Source: Streptomyces pseudogriseolus (GTDB taxonomy: Bacteria; Actinomycetota; Actinomycetes; Streptomycetales; Streptomycetaceae). Taken from it: 64,000 bases of DNA. The number at the start of each line of letters is the position of its first letter. The first letter of the stretch is position 1. A program made the position numbers and the translations under genes. The notes under the pieces are model-generated. The model did not search any database, had not been told where the DNA came from, and saw only the letters and a list, made by a program, of their open reading frames with translations. Positions 8,792 to 17,621 of this stretch are shown one piece after another. The stretch spans positions 1 to 64,000 of the forward strand of contig MUNG01000002.1 of the NCBI GenBank assembly GCA_002154585.1, read 5' to 3'.

Positions 8792-9337
8792 TCACGCGGA
8801 TGGACCGTAGTCGTCGAGTTCGGCGCGCAGGGACGGCGTGCTTGCGGCGTCCCCGGTGCGGTCGGCGGGGCTGCGCAGGACGGTCATGAGGCTGGACAGC
8901 GGGGCGTGCTGGGGGCGGGCGTCGTAGTCGATGCCTTCCTCGTCCCGGTAGTCGTCGATCCGCTCGAACGGGACGATCACGTACGGGCGCCGGGACCAGG
9001 GGTGGGTGTCGGCGGGGTCGGGGTCCATGCGCCACTGGGTGCCGCGGTGCCGGTTGTGCACCTCTCCGAGGTACCAGCAGGCGACCTGGGTCAGCGGTGT
9101 GTGCTCCTGGGCGAGCAGGTCGTCCACCCCGGTGAAGTGCTCACGGACGAGCCCTTCGAGCCGGTCGAGGGAACGTTCGGAGAAGTCCCAGTCACCGCCG
9201 TACCGCCGCGCCCACTCGGCGAAGCGCCCCTGCTGCTCGGCCAGCCACGCCGAGAGGCGCGGGTTGTCCCCGTGCGCCGTGTCGATGCGCTCGGCGACGG
9301 CGTGCTCGTCTTCCCCGTCGTGCATGTCCTCGCTCAC
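8792..9337 (-). CDS. Conserved hypothetical protein
   Basis: This soluble, acidic protein of about 181 residues has no recognisable family. Visible features are a tryptophan-rich helix region (LSAWLAEQQGRFAEWARRYG), CWYLGEVHNRHRGTQW, and RRPYVIVPFERIDDYRDEEG. There is no signal peptide or membrane segment. GTG 9337 is taken as the start; ATG 9325, preceded by GCGAGGAC, is equally possible. It is monocistronic and convergent with the aminopeptidase gene. Confidence 0.7.
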   Translation of the reverse strand: MSEDMHDGEDEHAVAERIDTAHGDNPRLSAWLAEQQGRFAEWARRYGGDWDFSERSLDRLEGLVREHFTGVDDLLAQEHTPLTQVACWYLGEVHNRHRGTQWRMDPDPADTHPWSRRPYVIVPFERIDDYRDEEGIDYDARPQHAPLSSLMTVLRSPADRTGDAASTPSLRAELDDYGPSA

Positions 9338-9421
9338 GCCTGCCAAGCGTAGTAGCCGGATGCGATCACAACGCCCTCGCGTCTGCACGGAATTGACACA
9401 TGGCGTGCCGGTGAAACCCCG

Positions 9422-9449
9422 TTGCGTGAGTGAAGTCAGGCCCTAGTGT
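9422..9449 (+). promoter_or_regulatory. Candidate vegetative promoter for the sortase-substrate gene
   Basis: TTGCGT (9422-9427) and TAGTGT (9444-9449) are spaced 16 bp, which is close to the Streptomyces HrdB type. The start codon lies 80 bases downstream. This is assigned by pattern only. Confidence 0.4.
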
Positions 9450-9528
9450 GGCGGGTCTTGCGCGACACCAACGACCAACGGGGGCCCGGTGTCGCGCGGG
9501 CACGCACGGACCTCTGGGTCCCCGGGGG

Positions 9529-11868
9529 ATGTTTCACGTGAAACCACGCATACGCGCACGCTCGTGGCGTACGGCGAGCAGAGGCGTGATCGCGCTCGCC
9601 TGCGCCACCGTCATGGCCGTCATCGGCCTGCCCACGCTCGACACCGCCGAGGCCGCACCGCTGCCGCGCCCGAAGCCCGGCAAGCGCTGCGACGAGATGT
9701 ACAAGATCAAGGACGTTCCTACCGGGCGTCTGCCGCAGGGGGACGCCTCCCGTGCCGTGGACCGGTGGGACACCTACGACTACGTCAACCCCGGCCTCCG
9801 GTTCGACGGCCTCAACCCCACCCAGGCGGACCTGGACGCCGCGGGCACCGACTACAAGCAGTACGGTCACGACGACCCCCGGCGCATCTACGCCCGCTTC
9901 AACGCGCAGAAGCGCTGGAAGAACTTCTCCGACTACCTGTCGAAGGTCTACATCCCCAACCAGGGCTTCGACGCGCGTGGCAAGGCGTTCATGGCCAAGG
10001 TCGTGAAGGAGATGGGCCTGACGGGGCCGGACTGGATCTGCGAAAAGGAGTTCTACTTCACGGACCCGGACACCGGCGAGCGCCATCTGCGGCGCCTCGA
10101 CGCCTACAACAAGCGCACCCGGGAGATCGTCGAGGTCAAGTCGAACGGATCCCCCGACGGCCGCGAGAAGCCCGCCGACCGTGCCTGGGCCAAGAACCCC
10201 GGCTGGCGCTCGTACAAGTACACCTACGTGTTCGCCGAGAAGCAGACGAGCGATGCCAAGAAGTTCATGGCGGAGCTGAAGCAGACGGCGGGCAAGGACA
10301 CATCCGGACGGGACCGGGTCCGGTTCTACGACTACCAGTCCCACCACCGGGGCGTGCCCCCGAAGGGCACCGAGAACGGCCCGTACCGCGCGAACAGCAC
10401 GACCATGTCGCCCGGCAACGGCACCTCCACCGGCTCCCGGGGTTCGGGCAACCAGGTCATCCGCCAGTCGCCGCCCAACCCGCAGACGCTCAAGGAGCAG
10501 CTCGACCGTCTCGGCCGGACCGGGCAGCGCTCGCTGATGAACCGCGGTCTCGGCGGCATCGACTTCACCACCCTCGACCTGCGGTACATCGGCAAGGGCA
10601 AGGGCGGCAAGGGACTGGACTACGCGTTCTCCGCCAAGACGGTGGAGGACGAGTACGCGGCCGGATGGGGCGGCCAGGAGAAGGGCAACCTGATCTCCGA
10701 CGCGTTCTTCACCTGGCTGGCGCTCGACCCGTCGACGTTCTGGGTCAACCTGAACCCGGACGAGCCGGACCGGATCATCGACGCGAAGTTCGGCAGCACC
10801 GATGCCGGCCGGGTGCTGCTGGAGGCCGACCTCGAGCTGAAGCACGACATCTTCAAGGCCATGGACCCCAAGACCGACGCGGGCCGGGACTTCATGAGCG
10901 CGCTGCCCCAGCGCAACGGCTTCCCCTGCTGGGCGGGTTTCCGGTACTGGATCGAGCCGGAGACCGCCGTCGTGCGCGAGGAGAACGGCGGTATCCACAT
11001 CCTCGACACGCCGCTGAAGCTCTCCACGGTGCCGCAGGAGACCACCACGCAGCCGCCGGGCGGGGAGGGCTGCGACCTGTCGGAGGCGGAGAAGCAGCAG
11101 TCCGACCGTGTGCTCGACCGCTACATCACCCCGCTGGTCGAGAAGAAGGTCAACGACGGCGACTACTACGCGGATCTGCGTCGCGTCTACACCGCCCGTG
11201 TGGCGGCCGAGTGGGTCAGGCAGAACGCCGCGGACATGCCGGCCGAGTACCGCACGATCATCAACAGCAACGACGTGTCGCGCTGGCCGCTGCGCGCGCC
11301 TCACCAGGACTGGACGGGCAAGCAGGTCTGGGACCGGTACTACAAGGCGTTCACCGAGGGCACCTTCAAGTACGAGTGGAGCAACGGCGAGGACGTCTAC
11401 GTCTACACCGTGGGCGGGGTCGACTTCTCCAAGCAGCCGAAGCGCAACATGAGCGCACTGCGCTTCCGCACCGAGCAGCGCTACAAGCCCCGCACGGTCG
11501 GCTTCGCGGTGGACACCCTCGCCGACGATCCGCACAAGGAGGGTTACCTGATGTTCGGCGGCAACAGCGCCGGACGTTCCGAGGGCGGCACGCCCACACC
11601 GACGCCGACCCCGACGCCGACTGCCACCCCGAGCGGGACGGAGCGGCCGGATCCGACGCCGACCCCGTCCACGTCGGCCCCGGAGCCGTCGCCCAGCACG
11701 TCCGCGCCGGCCACCGCCGCACCCGGCTCGAAGGACCCTGACGGCGATCTCGCGGACACCGGCAGCAACACACCCGTCGGCCTGCTCGCCGGCATCGCCG
11801 CCGCGGCCGTGGCGGCCGGCGCCGGGCTCGTCCGGTGGCGCCGCCGCAGGGCGAACACCGACGGCTGA
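9529..11868 (+). CDS. LAXTG sortase-anchored surface protein with a PD-(D/E)XK-like motif
   Basis: This 779-residue protein has a Sec signal (basic RIRARSWRTASRG, then a hydrophobic core ending TAEA-AP near 42-44). The first domain (~55-320) contains FDARGKAFMAKVVKEMG, then LRRLDAYNKRTREIVEVKSNG, which gives D191, E202 and K204 in PD-(D/E)XK nuclease spacing. A second large region (~345-690) with GGIDFTTLDLRYI, ADLELKHDIFKAMD and WPLRAPHQDW segments recurs in actinobacterial secreted proteins as I recall. A Thr/Pro stalk leads to LADTG (741-745), a hydrophobic helix and RWRRRR, so a class E sortase should anchor it to the wall. ATG 9529 overlaps a parS site. Nuclease activity is inference. 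Confidence 0.8.
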   Translation: MFHVKPRIRARSWRTASRGVIALACATVMAVIGLPTLDTAEAAPLPRPKPGKRCDEMYKIKDVPTGRLPQGDASRAVDRWDTYDYVNPGLRFDGLNPTQADLDAAGTDYKQYGHDDPRRIYARFNAQKRWKNFSDYLSKVYIPNQGFDARGKAFMAKVVKEMGLTGPDWICEKEFYFTDPDTGERHLRRLDAYNKRTREIVEVKSNGSPDGREKPADRAWAKNPGWRSYKYTYVFAEKQTSDAKKFMAELKQTAGKDTSGRDRVRFYDYQSHHRGVPPKGTENGPYRANSTTMSPGNGTSTGSRGSGNQVIRQSPPNPQTLKEQLDRLGRTGQRSLMNRGLGGIDFTTLDLRYIGKGKGGKGLDYAFSAKTVEDEYAAGWGGQEKGNLISDAFFTWLALDPSTFWVNLNPDEPDRIIDAKFGSTDAGRVLLEADLELKHDIFKAMDPKTDAGRDFMSALPQRNGFPCWAGFRYWIEPETAVVREENGGIHILDTPLKLSTVPQETTTQPPGGEGCDLSEAEKQQSDRVLDRYITPLVEKKVNDGDYYADLRRVYTARVAAEWVRQNAADMPAEYRTIINSNDVSRWPLRAPHQDWTGKQVWDRYYKAFTEGTFKYEWSNGEDVYVYTVGGVDFSKQPKRNMSALRFRTEQRYKPRTVGFAVDTLADDPHKEGYLMFGGNSAGRSEGGTPTPTPTPTPTATPSGTERPDPTPTPSTSAPEPSPSTSAPATAAPGSKDPDGDLADTGSNTPVGLLAGIAAAAVAAGAGLVRWRRRRANTDG
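9531..9544. other. parS site (ParB-binding), perfect
   Basis: GTTTCACGTGAAAC, the Streptomyces parS consensus. It overlaps the last base of the start codon of the surface-protein gene and encodes FHVK as residues 2-5. Confidence 0.9.
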
Positions 11869-11895
11869 CCCGCACCGGACAGCCGGCACAGCCAA

Positions 11896-11924
11896 GGGCC
11901 CCTCCCGGTCACCGGGAGGGGCCC
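11896..11924. terminator. Bidirectional hairpin between convergent genes
   Basis: A 14-bp perfect inverted repeat (GGGCCCCTCCCGGT and its complement) flanks a single C at 11910. It lies 28 bases after the surface-protein stop and 14 bases from the end of the convergent ATPase gene. Confidence 0.8.
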
Positions 11925-11937
11925 TCGTCGTCTGCCG

Positions 11938-12393
11938 TCACACCGCCGTCAGCGGGGCGTCCTCGCGCCACTTGAGGATCTTGTCGAAGCTCACCACCGC
12001 GCCGCCCCGGCCCGGCTTGTTGCCGATGTGGACATGGTCGGCCAGCTGCTCGATGAGCGACAGGCCCCGTCCGTGCTCCGCCTCGGCGGGTACGGGCTGC
12101 GGGCGGGGGCGGGTCCCGGCGGCGGGAAAGCCGGGACCGGCGTCGGCGACCTCGATGCGGCACTTCTCGCCGTCCAGGTAGGCGGTCACCCGGAACGCCT
12201 CGGAGGTGTGGTCGCGCGTGGCGCCGCCGCCGTGCTCCACGGCGTTCGCGCACGCCTCGCTGAGGGCGACGGACAGGTCGTAGGAGATCTCGGGGTCGAC
12301 GCCCGCGGTTTCCATGGTGCCGAGCAGCAGGCGCCGGGCGAGCGGCACGCTGGCGGCATCACGCCGCAGATGGAGTGACCACCAGATGCTCAT
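11938..12393 (-). CDS. RsbW-like ATP-binding protein (anti-sigma kinase type)
   Basis: This 151-residue protein consists almost entirely of the HATPase_c fold: N box VALSEACANAVEHG, G1 VADAGPGFP, G2 HGRGLSLIEQLADHV. This resembles the SpoIIAB/RsbW anti-sigma kinases more closely than the copy at 1502-2059. The sigma-factor partner is not encoded nearby. It is monocistronic, with a ~220-bp upstream gap shared with the divergent membrane-protein gene. The region upstream of ATG 12393 has GGAGG in place (AGCCAGGAGGCTGG). Confidence 0.88.
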   Translation of the reverse strand: MSIWWSLHLRRDAASVPLARRLLLGTMETAGVDPEISYDLSVALSEACANAVEHGGGATRDHTSEAFRVTAYLDGEKCRIEVADAGPGFPAAGTRPRPQPVPAEAEHGRGLSLIEQLADHVHIGNKPGRGGAVVSFDKILKWREDAPLTAV

Positions 12394-12613
12394 GCTCCAG
12401 CCTCCTGGCTGCGGCTCGACATACCGTTACGTATTGCCCTGAGTGGTCACCGGTAAGCGCGAAGTTGACGTGACACCGCCCATATGGCGGGTGTACGGGG
12501 CAGCCGATCGGTGTATGTGGGACACCGCACCGCACAGGTGATCTTACGGTCGTACCTCATCTTGCGGACCTGGCGTACGGCGCCCCCGGCGCTGGTGCGA
12601 TGATGAGGCCGCC

Positions 12614-13393
12614 ATGCCTGCCCCTGATCCGCGCACGACGCGCGCCGGACGAGGACTCCGGATCCTGCGGGCCGCGGTGTTCGCCGCGGTCTGCGTCGTG
12701 CTGGCCGGGGCGGGCCACTCGCTCGCCTCCTGCGACGCCGTCCCGCTGTGGACGCTGGGCGCGGGCTTCCTCGCGGCGGTCGCGGTCGCCGTGCCGCTCG
12801 CCGGGCGCACCCGCCCGCTGCCGCTGATCACGGCCCTGCTGGCCGCCGGTCAGACCGCGCTGCACACGCTGTTCGGGCTTGGGCAGCACGGCGCGCCCAC
12901 GGGCGCCGCCTCCGACGCCGCCCTGGTCGCCCAGGCCGCCCGCCTGCTGTGCGGGCCCGGCACGATCAGCCCGGCCGAGGCCCAGCAGGTCCTCGCCGAC
13001 GCCCGGATCGCACCGCACGGCGGACACGCGGCCGACACCGTGACCGTGGGAGCGGCGGGGTCGCTGCTGCCGTCGCTGCCCATGCTGCTCGGTCACGTCC
13101 TCGCCGCGCTCGCCGCGGGATGGCTGCTGCGCCGGGGCGACCTGGCCCTGCTGCGCCTGGCCGACCTGTCCGCGCAGGGGGTCGCCGAAGGCGCCCTCGT
13201 GCGGTCGCTGCGCGGTGCGCTCGCCCTGGTGCGGGCCCTGCGCGCGGGACTCCCGGGCGCGCCCGAAGCAGCCCCGGTCACCCTGCGCACCGCGCTGCTC
13301 GCGCCCATTCCGTCGCGCTCCGCGGGGCTGCACCACACGGTGATCCGCCGGGGTCCCCCGGCGGCCGCCTCCGCACTCGCGCTCGCCGCCTGA
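12614..13393 (+). CDS. Integral membrane protein of unknown function
   Basis: This 259-residue protein has four probable transmembrane helices (~20-42, ~50-70, ~77-95 and ~155-175). HTLFGLGQHG in the third helix and a lumenal LLCGPGTISPAEAQQVLADARI segment are visible. The C-terminal third is basic and cytoplasmic (LRTALLAPIPSRSAGLHHTVIRRGPP). It lies directly upstream of the copper operon on the same strand, with a 180-bp gap. Histidines in the membrane part could bind metal, but I do not recognise a family. Confidence 0.75.
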   Translation: MPAPDPRTTRAGRGLRILRAAVFAAVCVVLAGAGHSLASCDAVPLWTLGAGFLAAVAVAVPLAGRTRPLPLITALLAAGQTALHTLFGLGQHGAPTGAASDAALVAQAARLLCGPGTISPAEAQQVLADARIAPHGGHAADTVTVGAAGSLLPSLPMLLGHVLAALAAGWLLRRGDLALLRLADLSAQGVAEGALVRSLRGALALVRALRAGLPGAPEAAPVTLRTALLAPIPSRSAGLHHTVIRRGPPAAASALALAA

Positions 13394-13574
13394 CGCGGGG
13401 CGCCCGCCGTTCCGGGGTCTCCGGACACGGTGAGGGACGCCTCCGTGCGGCACGCCTGTGCGCCGGTTCCGCCGCGTGCGCCCAGCCGTCGTCCCGCCGA
13501 ACGGAGCGACCGGCCGTTCGCGCCGCGTATCCCTCACCGTCAGTGAAACCTCTACGAAGCGGAGTGCTTCTGCC

Positions 13575-14315
13575 ATGAAGGCTTCCCGTATCGCCGCCGC
13601 CGGCGCCGTCGCCGGCGTCGCCGTCCTCGCCGTGTCCTCCCCCTGCTTCGCGCATGTCAGCGTGCAGCCCGAGGGTGAGGCCGCGAAGGGCGGCTACGCG
13701 GTCGTCGGCTTCAAGGTCCCCAACGAGCGGGACAACGCCTCGACCACCAAGCTCGAGGTCACCTTCCCGTCGGACCACCCTCTGTCGTCCGTGCAGCCGC
13801 AGCCGGTCGAGGGCTGGGACATCAAGATCACCAAGACCCGCCTGGCCACGCCGCTCGAGGTGCACGGCAAGAAGATCGACGAGGCCGTCTCCAAGGTCAC
13901 CTGGACGGCGAAGGGCGACGGGATCGAGCCCGGCTTCTTCCAGAAGTTCCCCGTGTCCGTCGGCACGCTGCCCGAGGACACCGACCAGCTCGTCTTCAAG
14001 GCCCTCCAGACGTACTCCAACAAGGAGGTCGTCCGCTGGATCGAGGTGCCGCAGGAAGGCCAGGAGGAACCGGAGAACCCGGCCCCGGTGCTCGCCCTGA
14101 CCGCGCCCGCCGAGGACGGCCACGGGCACGGCGCCGCCGCCGACGACAAGGCGTCCGACGACGCGGAGAAGGCCTCGGCCGAGACGACCGCCGCGTCCGA
14201 CGACGACTCCGGTGGCACCGACACCACCGCCCGCGTGCTGGGCGTCGTCGGCATCGTGGTCGGCGCCGCCGGCGTCGCGTACGGCGTGCTCGCCGGCCGC
14301 CGGCGCACCGCCTGA
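13575..14315 (+). CDS. YcnI-family exported copper-associated protein (DUF1775)
   Basis: This 246-residue protein has a signal peptide ending at SSPCFA-HVSVQ. The mature protein would therefore begin with His, the N-terminal copper ligand typical of YcnI. The DUF1775 domain (~27-170) follows, then an Asp/Ala/Lys-rich linker containing HGHG, one C-terminal transmembrane helix and a basic tail (RRRTA). It is first gene of the copper cluster (YcnI, Sco, ECuC, CopCD, DtpA). ATG 13575 follows a GGAG about 10 bases upstream. Confidence 0.9.
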   Translation: MKASRIAAAGAVAGVAVLAVSSPCFAHVSVQPEGEAAKGGYAVVGFKVPNERDNASTTKLEVTFPSDHPLSSVQPQPVEGWDIKITKTRLATPLEVHGKKIDEAVSKVTWTAKGDGIEPGFFQKFPVSVGTLPEDTDQLVFKALQTYSNKEVVRWIEVPQEGQEEPENPAPVLALTAPAEDGHGHGAAADDKASDDAEKASAETTAASDDDSGGTDTTARVLGVVGIVVGAAGVAYGVLAGRRRTA

Positions 14316-14402
14316 GCCTCCCCTTCTCCGCGGCGCGCGCCGGGCCGGCCGCGGCCCTCGCGGCCTCCCGGTGCGCGCCGCACACACCTCCAGGACCCAC
14401 CC

Positions 14403-15059
14403 ATGCGCAAGAAGACCCTCGCGGCGGCGGCTCTGCTCGCCGTCGTCCCGCTGACCCTGACCGCCTGCGGCACGGACTCCGGCGACAGCGGCTCGCCCGT
14501 CTCCGTGGTCTCCGAGGAGACCGGTGCCCAGCAGGCGGGCACCGTCCTCGACAAGCCCTTCGAGAAGCCCGACCTCGTCCTCACCGACACCGCGGGCAAG
14601 CCGTACGACTTCCGTGAGCAGACTGCGGGCCGGCCCACGCTGATCTACTTCGGTTACACGCACTGCCCCGACGTCTGCCCGCTGACGATGAACAACATCG
14701 CGGTGGCCAAGAAGCAGCTGCCCAAGGAGCAGCAGGACCAGCTGCGGATCGTGTTCGTCACCACCGACCCCGAGCGGGACACCCCCGCCGAGCTCGGCAC
14801 GTGGCTCAAGGGCATCGACTCCCAGGTCGTCGGCCTGACCGGCGACTTCGCCACCATCCAGGCCGGCGCCCGCACCCTCGGCATCTCCATCGACCCGCCG
14901 CGCAAGGACGAGAACGGCAAGACCGTCTCCGACCACGGCACCCAGGTCATCGCCTTCTCCCCGAAGACGGACGGCGGTTACGTCCTCTACGGCGAGGACG
15001 CCACCGTCGAGGACTACACCCAGGACCTGCCCAAGATCATCAAGGGGGAGAACCCGTGA
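14403..15059 (+). CDS. sco: Sco copper chaperone lipoprotein (SCO1/SenC family)
   Basis: This 218-residue protein has a lipobox (PLTLTAC-GTD), placing it on the outer face of the membrane. The thioredoxin-like SCO1 fold carries the copper-binding CPDVC motif and a conserved SDHGTQVI histidine. Family members deliver copper to cytochrome oxidase CuA. In S. lividans the equivalent protein acts in a copper pathway needed for aerial development. The gene overlaps the next one by 4 bases (GTGA), so translation is coupled. Confidence 0.92.
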   Translation: MRKKTLAAAALLAVVPLTLTACGTDSGDSGSPVSVVSEETGAQQAGTVLDKPFEKPDLVLTDTAGKPYDFREQTAGRPTLIYFGYTHCPDVCPLTMNNIAVAKKQLPKEQQDQLRIVFVTTDPERDTPAELGTWLKGIDSQVVGLTGDFATIQAGARTLGISIDPPRKDENGKTVSDHGTQVIAFSPKTDGGYVLYGEDATVEDYTQDLPKIIKGENP

Positions 15060-15505
15060 GGCGCCGTGCGGGCGCCGCCCTGGCCGTGGCCGGCGCGCTG
15101 GCCCTGGCCGGGTGCGGCGGCTCGGACGACGGCTCGGCCCGGCTGTCGGTCGGGTCCGCGTACATGCCGCAGCCGGTGTCGGACATGGCCGCGGGGTTCC
15201 TCACGATCACCAACGACGGTGACGCCGCGGACCGGCTGACCTCGGTCAGCAGCGACGTCGCCGGACAGGTCACCGTGCACGAGACCGTCGACGGGGCGAT
15301 GCAGGAGGTCGAGTCCCTCGACATCCCGGCCCACGGCAGCCTCGTGCTGGAAAGCGGCGGCAACCATCTGATGTTCGAGCGGCTGAAACGCGAGCCGAAG
15401 CAGGGTCAGAAGGTCTCCGTCGAGCTGCGCTTCGCCCACTCCGACCCCGTCACGGTCGAAATTCCGGTGAAGCCTGCCACCTACCGCCCGACGACCGGAC
15501 ACTGA
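15056..15505 (+). CDS. ecuC: PCuAC-type extracytoplasmic copper chaperone (ECuC-like lipoprotein)
   Basis: This 149-residue protein has a signal peptide with a lipobox (ALALAGC-GGS). The PCuAC/DUF461 domain shows the copper motif H-x7-M and, 23 residues later, HLM (VHETVDGAMQEV and GNHLMFERL). Such proteins bind Cu(I) and Cu(II) and pass copper to Sco. It starts at GTG 15056, overlapping the sco stop codon, and is followed 14 bases later by the CopCD gene. Confidence 0.9.
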   Translation: MRRRAGAALAVAGALALAGCGGSDDGSARLSVGSAYMPQPVSDMAAGFLTITNDGDAADRLTSVSSDVAGQVTVHETVDGAMQEVESLDIPAHGSLVLESGGNHLMFERLKREPKQGQKVSVELRFAHSDPVTVEIPVKPATYRPTTGH

Positions 15506-15518
15506 GGGAGACACCCCC

Positions 15519-17615
15519 GTGACCCAGACCATCGCCCCCCGCGTGCGGACCCTGGTGCTGCTGATCCTGGCGGTCGCCGGCGCGCTCCTCGCCGGGGCCG
15601 CTCCCGCCTCCGCGCACGCCGCGCTGACCGGCAGCGACCCCGCGCAGGGGGCGGTGGTCGACACGGCGCCCGCGCAGATCTCCCTCACCTTCTCGGAGCC
15701 GATCGCCGTGGGCGACGACTCCGTGCGGGTGCTCGACCCCAAGGGTGAGCGGGTGGACAAGGGCGACCCGGCCAACCTCAGCGGCACCACGTACAGCGTG
15801 CGGCTGCTGAGCGGGCTGCCCGACGGCACGTACACGGTGGCCTACCAGGTGGTGTCCGCCGACAGCCACCCGGTGGCCGGCGCCTACACCTTCTCCATCG
15901 GCGCCCCCTCGGAGACGACCGTCTCGGTGTCCGCGCAGGGCTCCGACGACGGCCTCGTGGGCTGGCTCTACGGCTTCGGCCGCTACGTCTCCTACGCGGG
16001 CTTCGTCGTCCTGGCGGGCGGCGCGGCCTTCGTGCTCGCCTGCTGGGCGCCGGGCGCCCGGGTGCGGGCGGTCCAGCGTCTGGTCGTCTCCGGATGGCTC
16101 GCGCTCACCGCGGCCACCCTGGGCCTGCTGCTGCTGCGCGGCTCCTACACGACCACCGGCAAGGTCGGCGACATCTTCGACCTGGAGCTGCTGGGGGACG
16201 TGCTCCAGACCAAGACGGGTGCGGCCCTGGTGTCCCGGCTGTTGCTGCTCGCGGCGGCGGCGCTGTTCATCGCGGTGCTGTTCGGGGCGTACGCACGGAC
16301 GGCGCCCGCCGGGGCCGACGGCGACGCGAACGGGGCGAAGAAGCCGGCGGAAGGGGAAAGGGAAGCGGAGGGAGACGGCGGGGAGCCGGACAAGCGGGAC
16401 CTGACCTTCGGGCTGGCCCTCGGCGGGACGGTCGTGGCGGCCGGACTGGCCGCGAGCTGGGCCATGTCCGAGCACGCCTCGCAGGGCCTTCAGCCGGGTG
16501 TGGCCATGCCGGTCGACGTGGTGCACCTGCTGGCGGTCGCCGCCTGGCTGGGCGGGCTCACCGCCCTCCTCGTCGCGCTCTACCGCGGGCCCGTCGAGAC
16601 GCCGGTCGGACGGGACGCGGTCCGGCGGTTCTCGCGCCTCGCCTTCGGCAGCGTGGTGACGCTGGCCGTCACCGGCGTCTACCAGAGCTGGCGGCAGCTC
16701 GGCTCCTGGTCGGCCTTCACCGACACCCGGTACGGGCAGCTGCTGCTCGTCAAGATCGCGCTGGTGGCCGTGATGGTCGCGGTCGCGTATCTGTCGCGCC
16801 GCTGGACGCAGCGGCTGGCCGAGGCGCGCATATCCGCGGCCGAGGAGGAGAAGCAGCCGGCCGTCAGCGCGCAGGCCGAGGCGACCGAGGCGGCCAAGGC
16901 TTCCGAGGAGGAGAAGCAGCCGGCGGGCAGCGCCCCGGCCGAGGCGTCCGACGCCTCCGAGGCTTCCGGAGCTGCCGAGGCTTCCGGAGCTCCCGAGGGG
17001 ACGAAGGCCGGGGCCGGTCACGACGCCGTGCGGGCCGCGCAGCTCGCCCGGCAGCGGGCCGCGACCGAGGCCGCCCGGCAGAAGCGGCTGCGGGACGCCG
17101 ATCCGAACCGCTTCGGACTGCGCCGCTCGGTGCTCGCCGAGGCGGGCGTCGCCGTCGTCCTGCTGGCCGTCACCACGGTCCTGACGCAGACCGAGCCGGG
17201 CCGCACCGAGCAGGACGCGAAGGCGGCCGCCGACACCTCGTCCCCGGCCGCCGAGGGGACCGGGCAGGGCAGTGGCGCGGTGAGCCTGACCATGCCCTTC
17301 GACACCGGCGGCCGGAACGGCAAGGGAGTCGTCTCGATCGACCTCGACCCCGCCCGGGTCGGCGACAACTCCCTGCACGTCTACGTCGAGGGACCGGACG
17401 GCACACCGGTCGACGTGCCCGAGGTGAAGCTCGCCCTCACCCTCACCGCTCAGGACATCGGACCGCTGCCCGTCGCACCCGACCATGTCACCACCGGACA
17501 CTGGTCGGCGAGCGCGGTGCAGATCCCCATGGCGGGCGACTGGAAGGTCGAGGTGACCGTGCGGACCTCCGACATCGACCAGGTGACCGTCTCCAAGAAC
17601 GCTCAGATCGGCTGA
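15519..17615 (+). CDS. CopC-CopD fusion, YcnJ-like copper import/resistance membrane protein
   Basis: This 698-residue protein has a signal peptide ending ASA-HAALTGSDP, so the mature CopC domain starts with a copper-liganding His; a second His is in SADSHPVAG. Eight or so CopD transmembrane helices follow (~145-440), interrupted by a charged loop at ~270-295. A cytoplasmic linker rich in Ala/Glu (~445-515) contains a repeated EEEKQPA motif. A final helix and an exported FixH/YtkA-like beta domain (~570-698) end the protein. GTG 15519 follows GAGGGAG. It is inferred to move copper across the membrane in the same pathway as Sco and DtpA. Confidence 0.9.
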   Translation: MTQTIAPRVRTLVLLILAVAGALLAGAAPASAHAALTGSDPAQGAVVDTAPAQISLTFSEPIAVGDDSVRVLDPKGERVDKGDPANLSGTTYSVRLLSGLPDGTYTVAYQVVSADSHPVAGAYTFSIGAPSETTVSVSAQGSDDGLVGWLYGFGRYVSYAGFVVLAGGAAFVLACWAPGARVRAVQRLVVSGWLALTAATLGLLLLRGSYTTTGKVGDIFDLELLGDVLQTKTGAALVSRLLLLAAAALFIAVLFGAYARTAPAGADGDANGAKKPAEGEREAEGDGGEPDKRDLTFGLALGGTVVAAGLAASWAMSEHASQGLQPGVAMPVDVVHLLAVAAWLGGLTALLVALYRGPVETPVGRDAVRRFSRLAFGSVVTLAVTGVYQSWRQLGSWSAFTDTRYGQLLLVKIALVAVMVAVAYLSRRWTQRLAEARISAAEEEKQPAVSAQAEATEAAKASEEEKQPAGSAPAEASDASEASGAAEASGAPEGTKAGAGHDAVRAAQLARQRAATEAARQKRLRDADPNRFGLRRSVLAEAGVAVVLLAVTTVLTQTEPGRTEQDAKAAADTSSPAAEGTGQGSGAVSLTMPFDTGGRNGKGVVSIDLDPARVGDNSLHVYVEGPDGTPVDVPEVKLALTLTAQDIGPLPVAPDHVTTGHWSASAVQIPMAGDWKVEVTVRTSDIDQVTVSKNAQIG

Positions 17616-17621
17616 ACCACC

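Noticed and set aside
9393..9398. TTGACA as the -35 of the surface-protein promoter
   Set aside because: No acceptable -10 lies 16-19 bases downstream; the TTGCGT/TAGTGT pair fits better.
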